From contig OY856188.1 of NCBI GenBank assembly GCA_963693315.1, forward strand, positions 194,504,322 to 194,568,321: a stretch of DNA of 64,000 nt. Reading direction: 5' to 3'. The notes under the pieces were generated by a model. The model was not told the origin of the DNA and made no database searches. It was given only the letters and a program-made list of their open reading frames with translations. A program made the translations under genes and the position numbers. Shown piece by piece: positions 34,701 through 44,729 of this stretch; the stretch's first letter is position 1; every line of letters begins with the position of its first letter. Source of the stretch: Diogma glabrata (taxonomy: Eukaryota > Arthropoda > Insecta > Diptera > Cylindrotomidae).

Positions 34701-34882
34701 ACAATTGTAGATCCAACTTCTTCGGGTGCCCAACGATTGTAACAACGTAACGAGCTTGGTGATCCAGAACTTGTCGGTGAAGTGTCGGTTGAATCACTGA
34801 TAGACGCTGAGTTTGGATCAGTTGCCGAGCAATTTCTTTTTAATTTTTTAAGTGGAAAATTTTTCTCACTTTCCATTTTCAC
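22749..34882 (-). CDS. st: scarlet, ABCG half-transporter for eye-pigment precursors
   Basis: Scarlet pairs with White to move kynurenine-pathway ommochrome precursors into pigment granules. The exons, minus strand, are 34882-34370, 34312-33903, 24070-23737, 23679-23452, 23389-23148, 23084-22984 and 22924-22749. All introns are GT-AG and all phases agree, giving 667 aa. Walker A is GASGSGKST (107-115), the ABC signature LSGGE (215-219) and Walker B ILFCDE (235-240); then come CPESYNPADFLIGVLA and the ABCG transmembrane half with GIQAVQGALF, IIFVIICYWLAGLRST and NVSTACGCFFSTAFNS. These blocks fit Scarlet better than White or Brown. Five introns are 57-63 bp, but intron 2 (33902-24071) is 9832 bp because of nested transposons. 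The coding sequence is intact. The start could lie further upstream only if an exon is missing. Confidence 0.93.
24305..24482. repeat. Direct repeat in scarlet intron 2, left copy
   Basis: About 170 bp matching 33416-33572 in the same orientation, including ggtagcattcacacggaag and cttgaaattcgcgaccgaaa. Similarity is roughly 80-85% by eye. The two copies flank the MITE-plus-Gypsy insertion and would lie only about 0.45 kb apart without it. Confidence 0.7.
25226..25615 (+). repeat. 5' LTR of errantivirus-like Gypsy
   Basis: Starts TGTTGTAAACCC and ends TTTCTACA; identical by eye to the 3' LTR. Internally it has three similar words (cttatttcacataaaat and related) about 30 bp apart. Confidence 0.95.
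26265..27077 (+). CDS. Gypsy gag, matrix/capsid part
   Basis: The 270-aa product forms the structural shell of virus-like particles. It has a Ser-rich N-terminus (1-90), then a retrotransposon Gag/capsid-like helical domain (about 95-255) with the typical block TSWGSIKEELIKQF and later GIIPIIRKNLRNDF. It lacks a nucleocapsid because the frame ends at a TAA, while the zinc-finger part continues in the -1 frame from 27059. The break lies at an A-run near 27050-27058. That run is not a standard X XXY YYZ heptamer in the gag frame, so a one-base deletion in the homopolymer (real or sequencing) is more likely than programmed shifting. Confidence 0.85.
   Translation: MSDDNNRKSLSLNISLRNRKVRKINTSDQPTISNNPSDIIVECSSSDNPDSVEVSSDSESDKPTSVSIHEFSKSNSNIKVENLNSPTMSLDVSFALKLIPEFSGEAILLNKFIKGGDIIYQSATTVETKKQFENIILTKLSGKAYQCVENNELTSWGSIKEELIKQFSKTRTYNHVNSELVHSRQKTGETIHDFANKIETLLAELNSSCIQSEGIETAKHFRGLHSKLAINSFLDGIIPIIRKNLRNDFSDLKSAVLAAIEEEKSCYSNQ
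27059..27469 (+). CDS. Gypsy gag, nucleocapsid part with two zinc knuckles
   Basis: This is the continuation of gag in the -1 frame. Two CCHC knuckles bind the genomic RNA: C25-C28-H33-C38 and C68-C71-H76-C81, numbered from 27059. The apparent ATG at 27059 is unlikely to be a true start. The frame ends at 27469, shortly after a G GGA AAC frameshift site (27415-27421) that would shift ribosomes into pol. Confidence 0.85.
   Translation: MLFKPINSMPFSKGNPNSNSKLLFCYKCKRNGHTIYNCRHNFNNRNFLQTRSNIPLNNQQIRYATIICTYCKNHGHSINECRKLKAKHNNNGNGSYQGYYYRTENKNLNTIPNVQSSNPGNDPTPSTSGVTQMGKL
27415..27421 (+). other. Putative programmed -1 frameshift heptamer G GGA AAC
   Basis: The heptamer is aligned in the gag frame as GGA (27416-27418) AAC (27419-27421), a perfect X XXY YYZ slippery site. 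The pol frame is -1 relative to gag-NC and is open from upstream of this point through the protease. G GGA AAC is a known retroviral slippery sequence. I could not verify a downstream pseudoknot. Confidence 0.75.
27422..30825 (+). CDS. Gypsy pol polyprotein: protease, RT, RNase H, integrase
   Basis: Pol copies the RNA and integrates the DNA. The first in-frame ATG is 27574, but the frame is open from before 27415 and is probably entered by -1 frameshifting, so I start it after the heptamer. Domains in order: aspartic protease (LLDTGAS at about 27570-27590, DGILGQDF), RT (VVDYRKLN, FVYLDD at about 28798-28815), RNase H (TTDASDHAIGAV, TDHKPL), integrase zinc-binding region (CTLCQK) and the DDE core: Asp in LDVVGP, Asp in LTDQGSNF and Glu in GALERSH. 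The C-terminal tail ends near the env start. No stops or frameshifts are seen, so this copy could supply active enzymes. Confidence 0.93.
30872..32536 (+). pseudogene. Gypsy env-like gene, broken
   Basis: The gene is of the insect errantivirus F-type envelope kind. The first segment (30872-31330) has a hydrophobic N-terminus like a signal peptide, a furin-like basic site RNKR at residues 115-118 and, directly after it, a Gly-rich fusion-peptide-like stretch. The second segment (31362-31691) is a heptad-rich helical region in another frame. The third (31790-32536) returns to the first frame and ends with a single transmembrane helix (LYGIFILSAIIILICYFL) and a Lys-rich cytoplasmic tail. There is one break at about 31320-31362 and a second between about 31680 and 31790, so no complete envelope is encoded. 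pol remains intact, so env was lost or was never required. Confidence 0.85.
32679..33068 (+). repeat. 3' LTR of errantivirus-like Gypsy
   Basis: 390 bp, identical by eye to 25226-25615, preceded by the polypurine tract at 32668-32678 and followed by the CGAG duplication. Confidence 0.95.
33416..33572. repeat. Direct repeat in scarlet intron 2, right copy
   Basis: Partner of 24305-24482. It sits between the MITE and scarlet exon 2. It may represent an older segmental duplication within the intron or the ends of an unrecognised element. Confidence 0.65.
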
Positions 34883-35827
34883 CTTAACTTTAATTTTATA
34901 ACACTAAAGAACACAGTTTTTTTAAAACGGTTCCAAAAATTAAGCTTACTAACTAAACTTGTTTGTCACTTTCATGTAATTGATAAAAGAAAACTAAAGT
35001 ATATTTTATATTTTTTAATAAAACAAAAGGAAAATAATTATTAAAACACACAGAGTCGGTCAAACAATTTATAAAAAATAAAAGGGAAGATATTTACTTT
35101 TTAAATAGAGTGACTTTCTATCAGCCTCTGCAAGATAAAAATATCAAATAAATTTTCTAGATCTTCTTTATATGAAAGATAAGATAAGAAACTATAACAA
35201 TCATGAACATGTAAATAACATATTGCATTGCATATTGTGATCCCCATTTAAAAAAAAATGTTTCTACGTCTATGTTACACTTTGAACATTTCTAACAAAA
35301 TTGAAATTCGAAACTTATAATTCTCATTTCATAGGAATTGAATCCATTGAAATGCATGCGACCAACATACGAATATAAACAAACAGTACAGTAAAATAAA
35401 TATTGAAAGAAGTTCATTTTTCTTGATAAAATGTAAATAAAATTTTAGTTATTTTATTTTAAATAAATGCGGTTATAAATTATGAAATTTGTTGACGTAA
35501 AATAAATTATTTATTTTTTTCATAGAAGGTCCTTCTAAAATTATTGGAGCTTCTATGAAGCTTCATAGGAGCTCCATAGAAGCTCCAATAATTTTAAATT
35601 ATCCTTTTTTGGATAAAAAACTTAAGGCTGAATTTTTTACTCAAATTTTTTACATTATAGTGTTCAACTTCAAATTAATAATTATAGCGAATCGTCCATT
35701 CCCTGATTGCGGGTTCTCTATCTTGAATCTCTGACGGTTGCTTAGAAGACACTAACAATGTTGTGGATGGGAATCTAGACTTTATGATTAAAGCTTTTGA
35801 ACAAGTTTGTCCACTAAAGGCAATCAA
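34883..35827. other. Intergenic region upstream of scarlet
   Basis: No gene. A strong hairpin lies at about 35537-35597 (arms of about 20 bp around ttattggagcttctatg, loop about 16 bp). The scarlet promoter should be here; no element of it can be recognised with confidence. Confidence 0.5.
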
Positions 35828-37692
35828 CCCTTAATAGACCGAGAGGCAGCGTTGCATTTTGGTTAGTGATTTGATGCCGATTGAATTTAATTTTTATAGA
35901 TAGATTAATTATTTGTGATGTAGAAAATAAGAGTCAGCCGTCAGACTTGCGGGGGGTGTGGTTGTGGACGACTTTTAAACTGGTAAAAAAAACGAATTCC
36001 AAAAGTAATTTGATGCCGCTTCAAAATTTGTATGATGCATGTTTACACCATAACAATTGAAAAAAAAAGTGATCAGCTGATTGGCGGATGGGGGATTATA
36101 GCCCAGCTTCTCGTATAGTGGGAGCATAAAACATTCGTTTGAGAATGAATTTTGACGACACTTTGGAAAAAAATGCAAATATGTATGACAAGAAACTGAT
36201 TAGTTTTTGAGCGATAGTGAACAAAGTGGTGGGGGTCCCCCAAACACCTGTTTTTTTTAAAGCTTAATAACATCTGTACCTGATAATCGAATTGGATAAA
36301 ACTTGGTACATAAAGTACGGTTCACAACAGTTCTGCATCCCAACTTCCGGTTTTTCATTTCCGGTAAAAAATTTTGGTTTGTTCAGTCCCTACAATAATG
36401 AAGTGAGTATGATGAAACTTATGGAAAAAGTTTCGATTAGTGAAAAATAATTATCATCTTTTGGGACACATTGATCAAAGTGGCGGGGGGATCTACCATA
36501 CAACTGCTGAGTTTTCGCAGTTGGTTTTTAAAGTTTGTTGGGAGCATACAGACTTCATTCATTAATCAATTTTAGTGACACTTTGAAAAAATATGGAGAC
36601 TTAAATGACAAAAAACTGATTAGTTTCTGGACAATATTGAGATAAGTGGTGGGGGGGCCTCCCGAACTCGTGCTTATTGTGTCACCATTTTTTCAATGTT
36701 TGTTGGGAGTACCAACATTTTTTACCGGAAATGAAAAACCGGAAGTTGGGATGCAGAACTTTTGTTTGCCGTACCAAATGTTTATGTACCAAGTTTTACC
36801 CAATTCGATTATCAGATACAGATGTTATTAAGCTTTTAAAAAAACAGGTGCTTGGGGGACCCCACCACTTTGTTCACTATTGCTCAAAAACTAATCAGTT
36901 TCTTGTCATGCATCTTTTTCCAAAGTGTCGTCAAAATTCATTTCCGAACGAATGTTTTATGCTCCCAACAAACATAAAAAATATTGTTGAAAAAAACACC
37001 TGTTGTATGGTGGACCCCCCAACCCTTTATCCAATGTACTCCAAAAGCTGATAAAATCTTTCTCATGTTACTGGAACGTTTTTACCAACGTTTCATGAAA
37101 ATCGATCGGTAATTGTAGGCTACAGTAGGGATAAACATCTGGAAAAAAAACTTTTTAGCCGGAAGTGTCAAAGCGGAAGTTGGTATGCAGAAATATTGGA
37201 AACAGTACTAAAACTTTATATACCAAGTTTTCATAAGATCAGAAGAAGTGATTAGAAGTTATTAAAGATTTAAACTAAGAGGTGTTCGGGAGACCCCCGC
37301 CATTTTGTTCTTATTTAAAATGAATACAGATCTTCCATTTTAAAGTGAACCTGAATCATTTGCCAAAGTTTCATCAAGATCCTATGCAGAAAGGTCTTGA
37401 CTATATTGCATTTTTATACTGATGTATACGAGGAGCTGACCTATAATCCCCCATCCGCCAATCAGCTGATCACTTTTTTTCAATTGTTATGGTGTAAACA
37501 TGCATCATACAAATTTTGAAGCGGCATCAAATTACTTTTGGAATTCGTTTTTTTACCAGTTTAAAAGTCTCCCACAACCACACCTCCCCACTACTTTAGC
37601 AGCTGACTGCCAGATTTATCATCAGCTGGAGTTAATTAATTAAAATAAATAAAAATCAACCGGCATCAAATGGTCTATCTCGGTCAATAAGG
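35828..37692. mobile_element. 1.9-kb foldback element with nested inverted repeats
   Basis: The ends CCCTTAATAGACCGAGA (35828) and their inverted counterpart (to 37692) are followed by arms of about 250 bp, for example gtgatcagctgattggcgga at 36069 against its complement near 37450. A second inverted pair lies inside: 36225-36380 against 36720-36880, containing the words ttccggtttttcatttccgg and gtgggggtcccccaaacacc. Related degenerate copies occur at 36430-36670 and 37130-37330. Short open frames across it are arm translations. No transposase is seen. Confidence 0.75.
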
Positions 37693-39500
37693 GAATTCAC
37701 TCTTTTGGAACAGGGAGTGATAAATTTAAGATCTAAAGTCATGAAAATATTAACATCGTAATAACCGCGAAGTCATGTAATGTAACTTTAAATGGCTAAA
37801 GCCACATCGCATCAATTTTAGTATTGTTGAAGTTGTTTTTACGCCTCAAGTCATTTTAGACGATAGATGTTGTCTCAATTTTTTATGTGGCAATAATTCT
37901 TTCAGTCGTATTTAATTATGTATTAACATTAAAAATTGTTAAACTTTTGTGATTTATATTTATTGATAATATAATTCTTTTACATATAATTATTTTGTGA
38001 AATTGAAGGAGGTAAAACGTAAGTTGTTTTTAGTTTGACTATAGTCATGTTACCTGATAGGACCCGACATCAGTAATCGGGGTGTAAAAAATCTGACCAG
38101 ACAAATAAAACTGGATCAGTTACTGTAAAAGTCGAACGAAAAACTAACAAGGAATTTGAAGTGCAATAAAAAGTGCTTGGAAGAAGTTGTGTGAGTCAAT
38201 TGAGAGTTGTTCTGTTGAAACAAGCCTACATGGTGGAATTTTAAAGAGACGAAAATACCATACAAGCCTTGTTATTACCTTAGCATTGTCATCCGGGCGG
38301 CATACGGCATCTGTGGAGAAACAGCCAAACATCATTTTTGTACGAATTCCCTTTCAAGGCTCAAGTTTTTCAAGGCTCATGTGTTGTCCCACATCCTTTG
38401 TTTTATTTATATCAACGAACTGTTGCAGATGATAGTATACATGTCCTTCGTCCCCCTATCTTTATAGATAAAATGCATGAACGAATAAATCCAGCCCAGA
38501 GATGCTGTCATAAATGTAAACGAAGACATACAAAAAGTCGCAGATTGGGGTGACGAAATTTGGGCAATTTTAATTTCACCCAAATACAGCTAAAAAGAAA
38601 ACTATCACCATATCGAAGACTGAATTCCCCAACAGCATTTCAATTGGTATATGCGTGATGAAAAAATAGACGAATGTGAAATCGTTTGTTTATATGGGAG
38701 TCACAATTTCCGATGAACAATGAAAGAGCGCGACAGTTAACCTCGGCCTGTTCTATAATAAAAAAGTCCAAGCGGCAGGATATCTGCTAGAAATAGGTAG
38801 ATTTCGGTATTAGACAGATTTGTTTACAATAAGAATCGGATGTATCAGATTACTTTAATTGAAAAAGCTAAATAGAACCAGAATTATCAAACAAATTTAT
38901 TAGATCAAATTCAATATATTAACTGAAACTGACCTGGAATTGACCTGTGTAATTTTGGAACAATTTTTGTTAATTTGGTTGAAATCTTTTATAACATATC
39001 AAATACACCAACGAACAAATGAACATCCTATGTAGATTCAAACACAATTACAATATTACCACATATAATTTATAATCAAAAATTACCAAACAATTTTTAT
39101 CTATTTTTGAAGTAAAACTTCTTTAGGCGCGTTATGAGAATTTTCCAACGGAAGTACAAAAAACGAATATAATATTCGGCAAATATACGATACAATCCGA
39201 TTATGACACACGTATTTTAAATATTCACTGGTTTTTGGTGCATTATAGAAATAGTTCATATTTTTCGATGCTTAAAAATTAAACAGAAATTCAATTAAAA
39301 AAACATAATTTTGAATTAAATTTAATGATTTTCAATCCGAATTTTCGGAGTATTTTCATTTAATTTAATATCAGTTTTCAAAATATTATATGTCTGCTCC
39401 ATTTTTGTTTACAATGGGTGCTTAGACTCGTAAATTAATAAAAACGGCAGCATATTTGTCTTTTTTAAAGGCAGAGAAATAAGTTGTCGCAAATCTTGGT
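37693..39500. other. Intergenic, partly repeat-derived
   Basis: Contains a degenerate copy of the 11893-12254 MITE at about 37755-38088 (ending cagtaatcggggtg). The stretch 38140-38560 is more GC-rich and has overlapping open frames of up to 81 aa in several frames without any recognisable domain; it could be a decayed gene or repeat. The rest is plain AT-rich sequence. Confidence 0.4.
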
Positions 39501-39715
39501 AAATGGCATATATAATGAAATATAAGATGACAAAAAGCACCGTTTTGAAATTTGAGCAAAATCGAATAACTGGTTCAGGAATGGAAGCATGTTTGGTGGA
39601 TCTTTTTGGTTTGTATGGTCAAGTCATTCATTTGTTCATTTGTTATTATATTTTTTATTCACTTATGCAGTCTCGTACTAAATGTTATATGAGTTGGTTG
39701 GATGTATCGATTGTA

Positions 39716-40430
39716 GATGGTGGTCATGGTGGTCCTTGTGGTCATGGTGGCCATGGTGGTCATGGTGGTCATAGTAGTCATGGTTGTAATAGTGGTCATG
39801 GTGGTCATAGTGGTAATGGTGATCACGGTGTTCACGGTGGTCATGGTGGTTACGGTGGTCATAGTGGTCATGGTGTTCATTGTGGTCATGGTGGTCATTG
39901 TAGTCATGGTGGTCATGGTGATCATGGTGGTCATAGTGGTCATGGTGGTTATGGCGGTCATGGTGGTCACGGTGGTCACGGTGTTCACAGTGGTCATGAT
40001 GGTCGTGTTGGTCATGGCGGTCATAGTGGTCATGGTGGTTATAGTGGTTATGGTGGTCATGGTAGTCATGGTGGTCATGGTATTCACGGTGGTCATGGTG
40101 GTCATGGTGGTCACAGTGGTCATTGTAGTTATGGTGGTCACGGTGGTCATAGGGTTCATGGTGGTCATGGTGGTCATGATAGTCATAGTGGTCATGGTGG
40201 TTATGGTGGTCATGGTGGTCACGGTGGTTATGGCGTTCACGGTGGTTATGATGGTCATGGTGTTCACGGTGGTCATGATGTTCATGTTGGTCATGGCGGT
40301 AATGGTGGTCATGGTGATCAAAGTGGTCATGTTAGTCATGGTGGTAATGGTGGTCTCAGTGGTCATGGTGTTCACGGTGGTCATGATGGTCATGATGGTC
40401 ATGGTGGTGTCACGGTGGTCATGGTGGTCA
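39716..40430 (+). repeat. GGTCATGGT minisatellite, about 700 bp
   Basis: Nearly the whole interval is built from 9-bp GGTCATGGT units and close variants (GGTCACGGT, AGTGGTCAT, GGTTATGGT). Because the period is a multiple of three, all three plus frames and one minus frame stay open, translating as Gly-His-Gly, Met-Val-Val or Met-Thr-Thr repeats. A plus-strand frame of 348 aa (39503-40549) spans it. I see no sign that it is a gene: no splice sites, domain or conserved flank. A secreted Gly/His-rich protein cannot be excluded, but the frame lacks a signal peptide. Confidence 0.9.
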
Positions 40431-43400
40431 TGTTGTTTAGAGTTTGCATCCCGGGCTCTCCCGGGCGGGAAAAAATATTTGTGTTGATTAAATTTGTATT
40501 TTTAAATAGAAAAATGAGTGCGTGTAATCTTTGCGCGCGGTTAAAATAAATTTCTTTGGCTACTGTGGCAGGTATTAATAAAAAGATGAAATATGTGATA
40601 CTGCAATTTAGAGTTGCATTTCTTGATAATATAATTTACTGTGTAATAAAAAGCAATATTTACATAATGTATTACAAAGTTAATTCAATTATTAGCATAA
40701 TTGAAATATGAAATTAGAGGTGTATGACAAATTTGCTAAATTTATTGAAAAATGCATCAATTGTTGTACCAATTGTTAAATTAAGTGGACATGTTAAATA
40801 TTATCATTTAATATTTTTAGTAATACCTGCTGCAGTGGCCGAAGAAGTTTTACTTCAACAGCGTGTAAAGATTACGCACTTCAATTTTTTTATTCATGAT
40901 TTTTTTGTGAAAATAAAATGAAACCAGGATGGTCATTCTGCAGTGTTTTATCACTTTTGCGTTGTCAAAAAGCGATAAAAAGAAATTGTCTTTACTTCGT
41001 TCGTTAAAATTGTTGATGAACAATTAATTCATTTCCCAAGTATAACAAGATGGAACTCAAATTTGAGTTCTATTTTTTTTTAATACAACTTAGTAACTTA
41101 AGTTGGAACTCAATGTGTGTCAACTTCATTGTACAAATGAGTTCCAGATTTTGGCGACAAATTTAATACAACTTATTAACTCAAGTTGGATCTTAGGTAC
41201 GGATTAAGTTCCAAAAAATTGAAAAAAAACTGGAAGTAGTGATACTTGGGTTAGATTTCGAGTCGTTGATTGTTTTAAAAGATATATACCGACAATATAT
41301 TTTGTCTTGCTGTCGCTTGTTTAAAAAATATTGTTGAATTAAACGTAGTTTGCCAATTTTGACATATAGACAAAATTCCATTTTGATTTTTGAAGGAATT
41401 GTCATTCGTTTTTATTTTATTTAATTTTTAGTGAAATTTTGATTGCTTTATTTGCCAGACAAATTAAATTAAATATCAAATATTAAATTAAATATCTAAA
41501 CATTAATTATATTGAATTTCATTTCATCAATCATTTGCATTCTAATTTTAAAAATATTTATATAACAACGTTTTGAGTAGCCTATAAATTATTCCTATAT
41601 ACGGTTTTTAGCTGTGAAATACTTATTTGTAATTTCTCCTAAAATTCACTGCAAATTTATTCTAATACTCCAATTTTTTCACAATACCCGTATTCATATA
41701 ATTTGCCGTAAGTTTCATCAAAATGTTTGCGTGGTATCAAAGAAAATTAAAAAAATTTGATAGATCAAAAAGCTATTTTCAATGATAGGAGTCTAATGTC
41801 AGTTGAGAATTCAACTTAAGTAAATAGAGTAATTCCACAAAGTGGATAGCGCCAAATGATCCGAACTCACTGGTAAGGTTACGAGTTCAAATTCCAACCG
41901 AACCACGCAAAAGAGAAAACCCTCAGAGCGCATGTTGTTGTGGGACCTAGGTCTTAAACGGTATCTATGTGTTATTGTGACACATATTGTAATTCCTATA
42001 ACACAACACTTTTTATTTTAAAAAAAATGATATTTCAAAACTCAATAGGTAGATTTTTATATGAAATCTACAAAGAAATTAGAACTTTGAAACTTAGAGA
42101 ATTAACTCTAAAATTGAAATCTTTAAAATATTAAACTATTCTTGACACTTAAACGAGTCAACCAAAATTTCGTGTTCCACTTGTAGCTTATATCACCTCA
42201 AAACACAGAGCAACAAAGTTTAGAAAGGTGGTTTTCGTTTAAAATTCAATTTACTTTTAGCGTAAATTTTATAAAATTGATCGGAGAATTTCGTTCTGAG
42301 TTAAGTCTGGTACAGAATAAAAATAACGCATTTTCAGAAATATACGAAACCAATTCGACCGTTTTCCAAAAAACTTTGTGTTAGATTTTCAAATCCTTGC
42401 CTCTCAAAAGACAGAGTTCTAGTCCCAATTTCTAGGAGGTTGCTAGGTTTGATTGGTTGATTTCTAGCTTTTTTTATAGATGAGATTGCCAGTATATTGA
42501 TTAAATTTTCCACAAAATTTGAAATTTACCACATTTATTTATCGGCCACTTTCTAAGTCAAGGGGATGGGACGCACACAACTAAACACAAACATTTTCGG
42601 TAATATTTCAACACCCAGGGATCCAACAGTTAAGAAAAAAACACAATCGTCTTAAAAAAAACTCAACCTCTCATATGACGCACCTATCTATAAGATTTTC
42701 TTATACGATTATTAAGCTGCTTAAAAAAGGACAAAACAAAAACTCATAGTTATGTAAAAATATGCAAAATTACGGACTTTTAGTGAAATATGGAATAATA
42801 TTCCCTAAAAATATGTATTAAAAAAGTTTAAAAAAACTCATAATTTTGCAAAAATATGCACTTTTGGTGAAATATGCTTTGACGATGACACGCTATTTTT
42901 ATTTAAAATAAAATGTGTTTGGTAGTAGAAATTATAATGTGTGTCACAACAACACATAAAAAAATTTTAAGAACAAGGTCCCACAACAACATGCTTTCTA
43001 AGGTGTTGATAGACGCATATTTTTTATATGATATGTTTTGATTATCTTGAATATAAAAATGTATATAATGGTTGCTTGGAATGCTGATAGATGTGAAACC
43101 CAGACTAATTTTAATGATTTTAATTCAGAAATTTTAATTTGCAGTGCTACAATAATTGGAAGATACAAAAAACACACCTATTTCACAGTTTTAAGTTTTC
43201 ACTTCTGTCGGCAGTCCTCAATACTGCCACCTTTTTTTTTTGTTTTTCCGTCTCCGCTTATCATATGTAGCCGTTTGGTTCCAAAAATTTTACCAAAATT
43301 CCGAGATGAAGCACATTGCAATAGGAATATTTTGACACTCTGTATTAATTACTCCACATTTATAAGTCCTATATTCGATCCTGTATGAAATGTTATTATC

Positions 43401-43642
43401 AAGATTGGTGCGCTGCATCTGTTTCCAACTTGGCTTTGTTGGAATCTGTTCAAAAACATGCTTTGCGAATTGTCTATTGTTGAAATTTTATTTAAAATCT
43501 CAATTTATTACAACATAGTCGCACTGTTGCTGATCTCGTTGTTTTTTATAAATATCATCCTGGTATGGTATGATTGAATTTGATCGGAAATTTTTAAACG
43601 AATCGAAAATACTACGACAAATTTTTTCTGACGTATGATTAA
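40431..43642. other. Intergenic, with a possible inverted tRNA-derived repeat pair
   Basis: No convincing gene. At about 41845-42010 the sequence agttcaaattccaaccgaac resembles a tRNA B box, with an A-box-like tggatagcgcc about 40 bp upstream, followed by a tail also found in inverted orientation at about 42936-43010 (tgttgttgtgggacct and gtgttattgtgacacat). This may be a tRNA-derived SINE. Around 41045-41210, repeated aacttaagttggaactca words form short inverted repeats. Confidence 0.4.
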
Positions 43643-43948
43643 TACTAGTTTCCCACCGTAGCAATTTGCTAGCTAGTATAGTTTAATAAAGTATAATAGC
43701 AACGGTGTGAAAGCAAACTATCACAACAATTATTTTAAATTTGCTATTTTCATTTGCTAACTAGTAAATATAATACTTATCAAATAAAGTATAATATCGA
43801 CGGTGTGAAACGTAATTATTATTTTATAGGTGAAATGTCATTTTATGGAATTTGTAAACATTGTGTTTTCTTGCGATTTTTAGCTTGTAAGATTCATTTC
43901 TGATATTTAATAAATTAAAGTGTTTGTATTAATTGTTGATTATGATAT

Positions 43949-44695
43949 TGTTACGATTCAGAAAAATCTAGACGATTACGGTCACTTCCAGGAAAATAAA
44001 ATCAACAAAACACAACAGACAAATTAATGAAATGAATATTGTTGTTGTTGTCTCTTCTTAGAAATAGGGTCAACATAAACGATTTTATGAATCAAATCAA
44101 CATAACGTAAAATAATCGAATATTCTAATATTTTCTCAAGGTTTCTGGAAAGTGATGTCGAATTATCTAGAAGTATTGCAGAAGGTATATAAGAAGATTA
44201 CCTCTTGTAGTTTTTAATTAGTTTTATTTTAGACCTACGACAGTAAAGTGAAATTAAATGTAGAATTAGTTTATTTTAGACCTGCGACAGTAAAGTGAAA
44301 TTAAATGTAAAATTAGTTTATTTTAAACCTGCGATTGTGAAGTTAAAATTATAAAAGTGATCTTTAAATTAGTTTTCGTGTAAAGTTATTTTGTAAATAA
44401 AGTTTAAAGTGTTATTAAGTAGAAATAATTTGTGTATTATTTTGAACGTTGAATTACTGGAAATTTCTACAATAAACCGTTGGAGTTTCTGAAGCTGTTA
44501 AAAGAATATTCTAGTTAAGAATATTGTTTGCTGCCTTGTTTTCCTGTTGTTGTGGAACAGTTAAGGTGTTGAATACTTAATAAAACCTGGTGTGTTTGCT
44601 TACTAATCAGTGATCGAACTCAGGAAGAGATTGGGAATTACGTTTATCGAATTGAGAGTAAGGCCAATTCGAAGGAAGGTTGGAAAAACGTAACA
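43949..44695 (+). repeat. 5' LTR of SAP-Gag element
   Basis: Begins TGTTACGATTCAG and ends CGTAACA. It contains about 2.6 copies of a 47-bp tandem unit (44227-44345, ttttagacctgcgacagtaa and variants), probably in the U3/R region. Confidence 0.92.
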
Positions 44696-44729
44696 TTGGT
44701 GACATCGGCGGATTAGTTAGCTGTTTATA

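Noticed and set aside
22749..34882. ABCG gene first considered as white
   Set aside because: The early part (ALAFRS, LSGGE) fits both White and Scarlet, but the downstream blocks (CPESYNPADFLIGVL, GIQAVQGALF, IIFVIICYWLAGLRST, ACGCFFSTAFNS) fit Scarlet clearly better.
38187..38553. Overlapping 71-81-aa frames as a pseudogene
   Set aside because: No domain or family could be recognised in any frame, so I only mention the patch as possibly decayed coding sequence.
39503..40549. 348-aa Gly/His-rich open frame as a gene
   Set aside because: The frame is open only because the repeat period is a multiple of three; other frames and the opposite strand are equally open, and there are no domain, splice or signal-peptide features.
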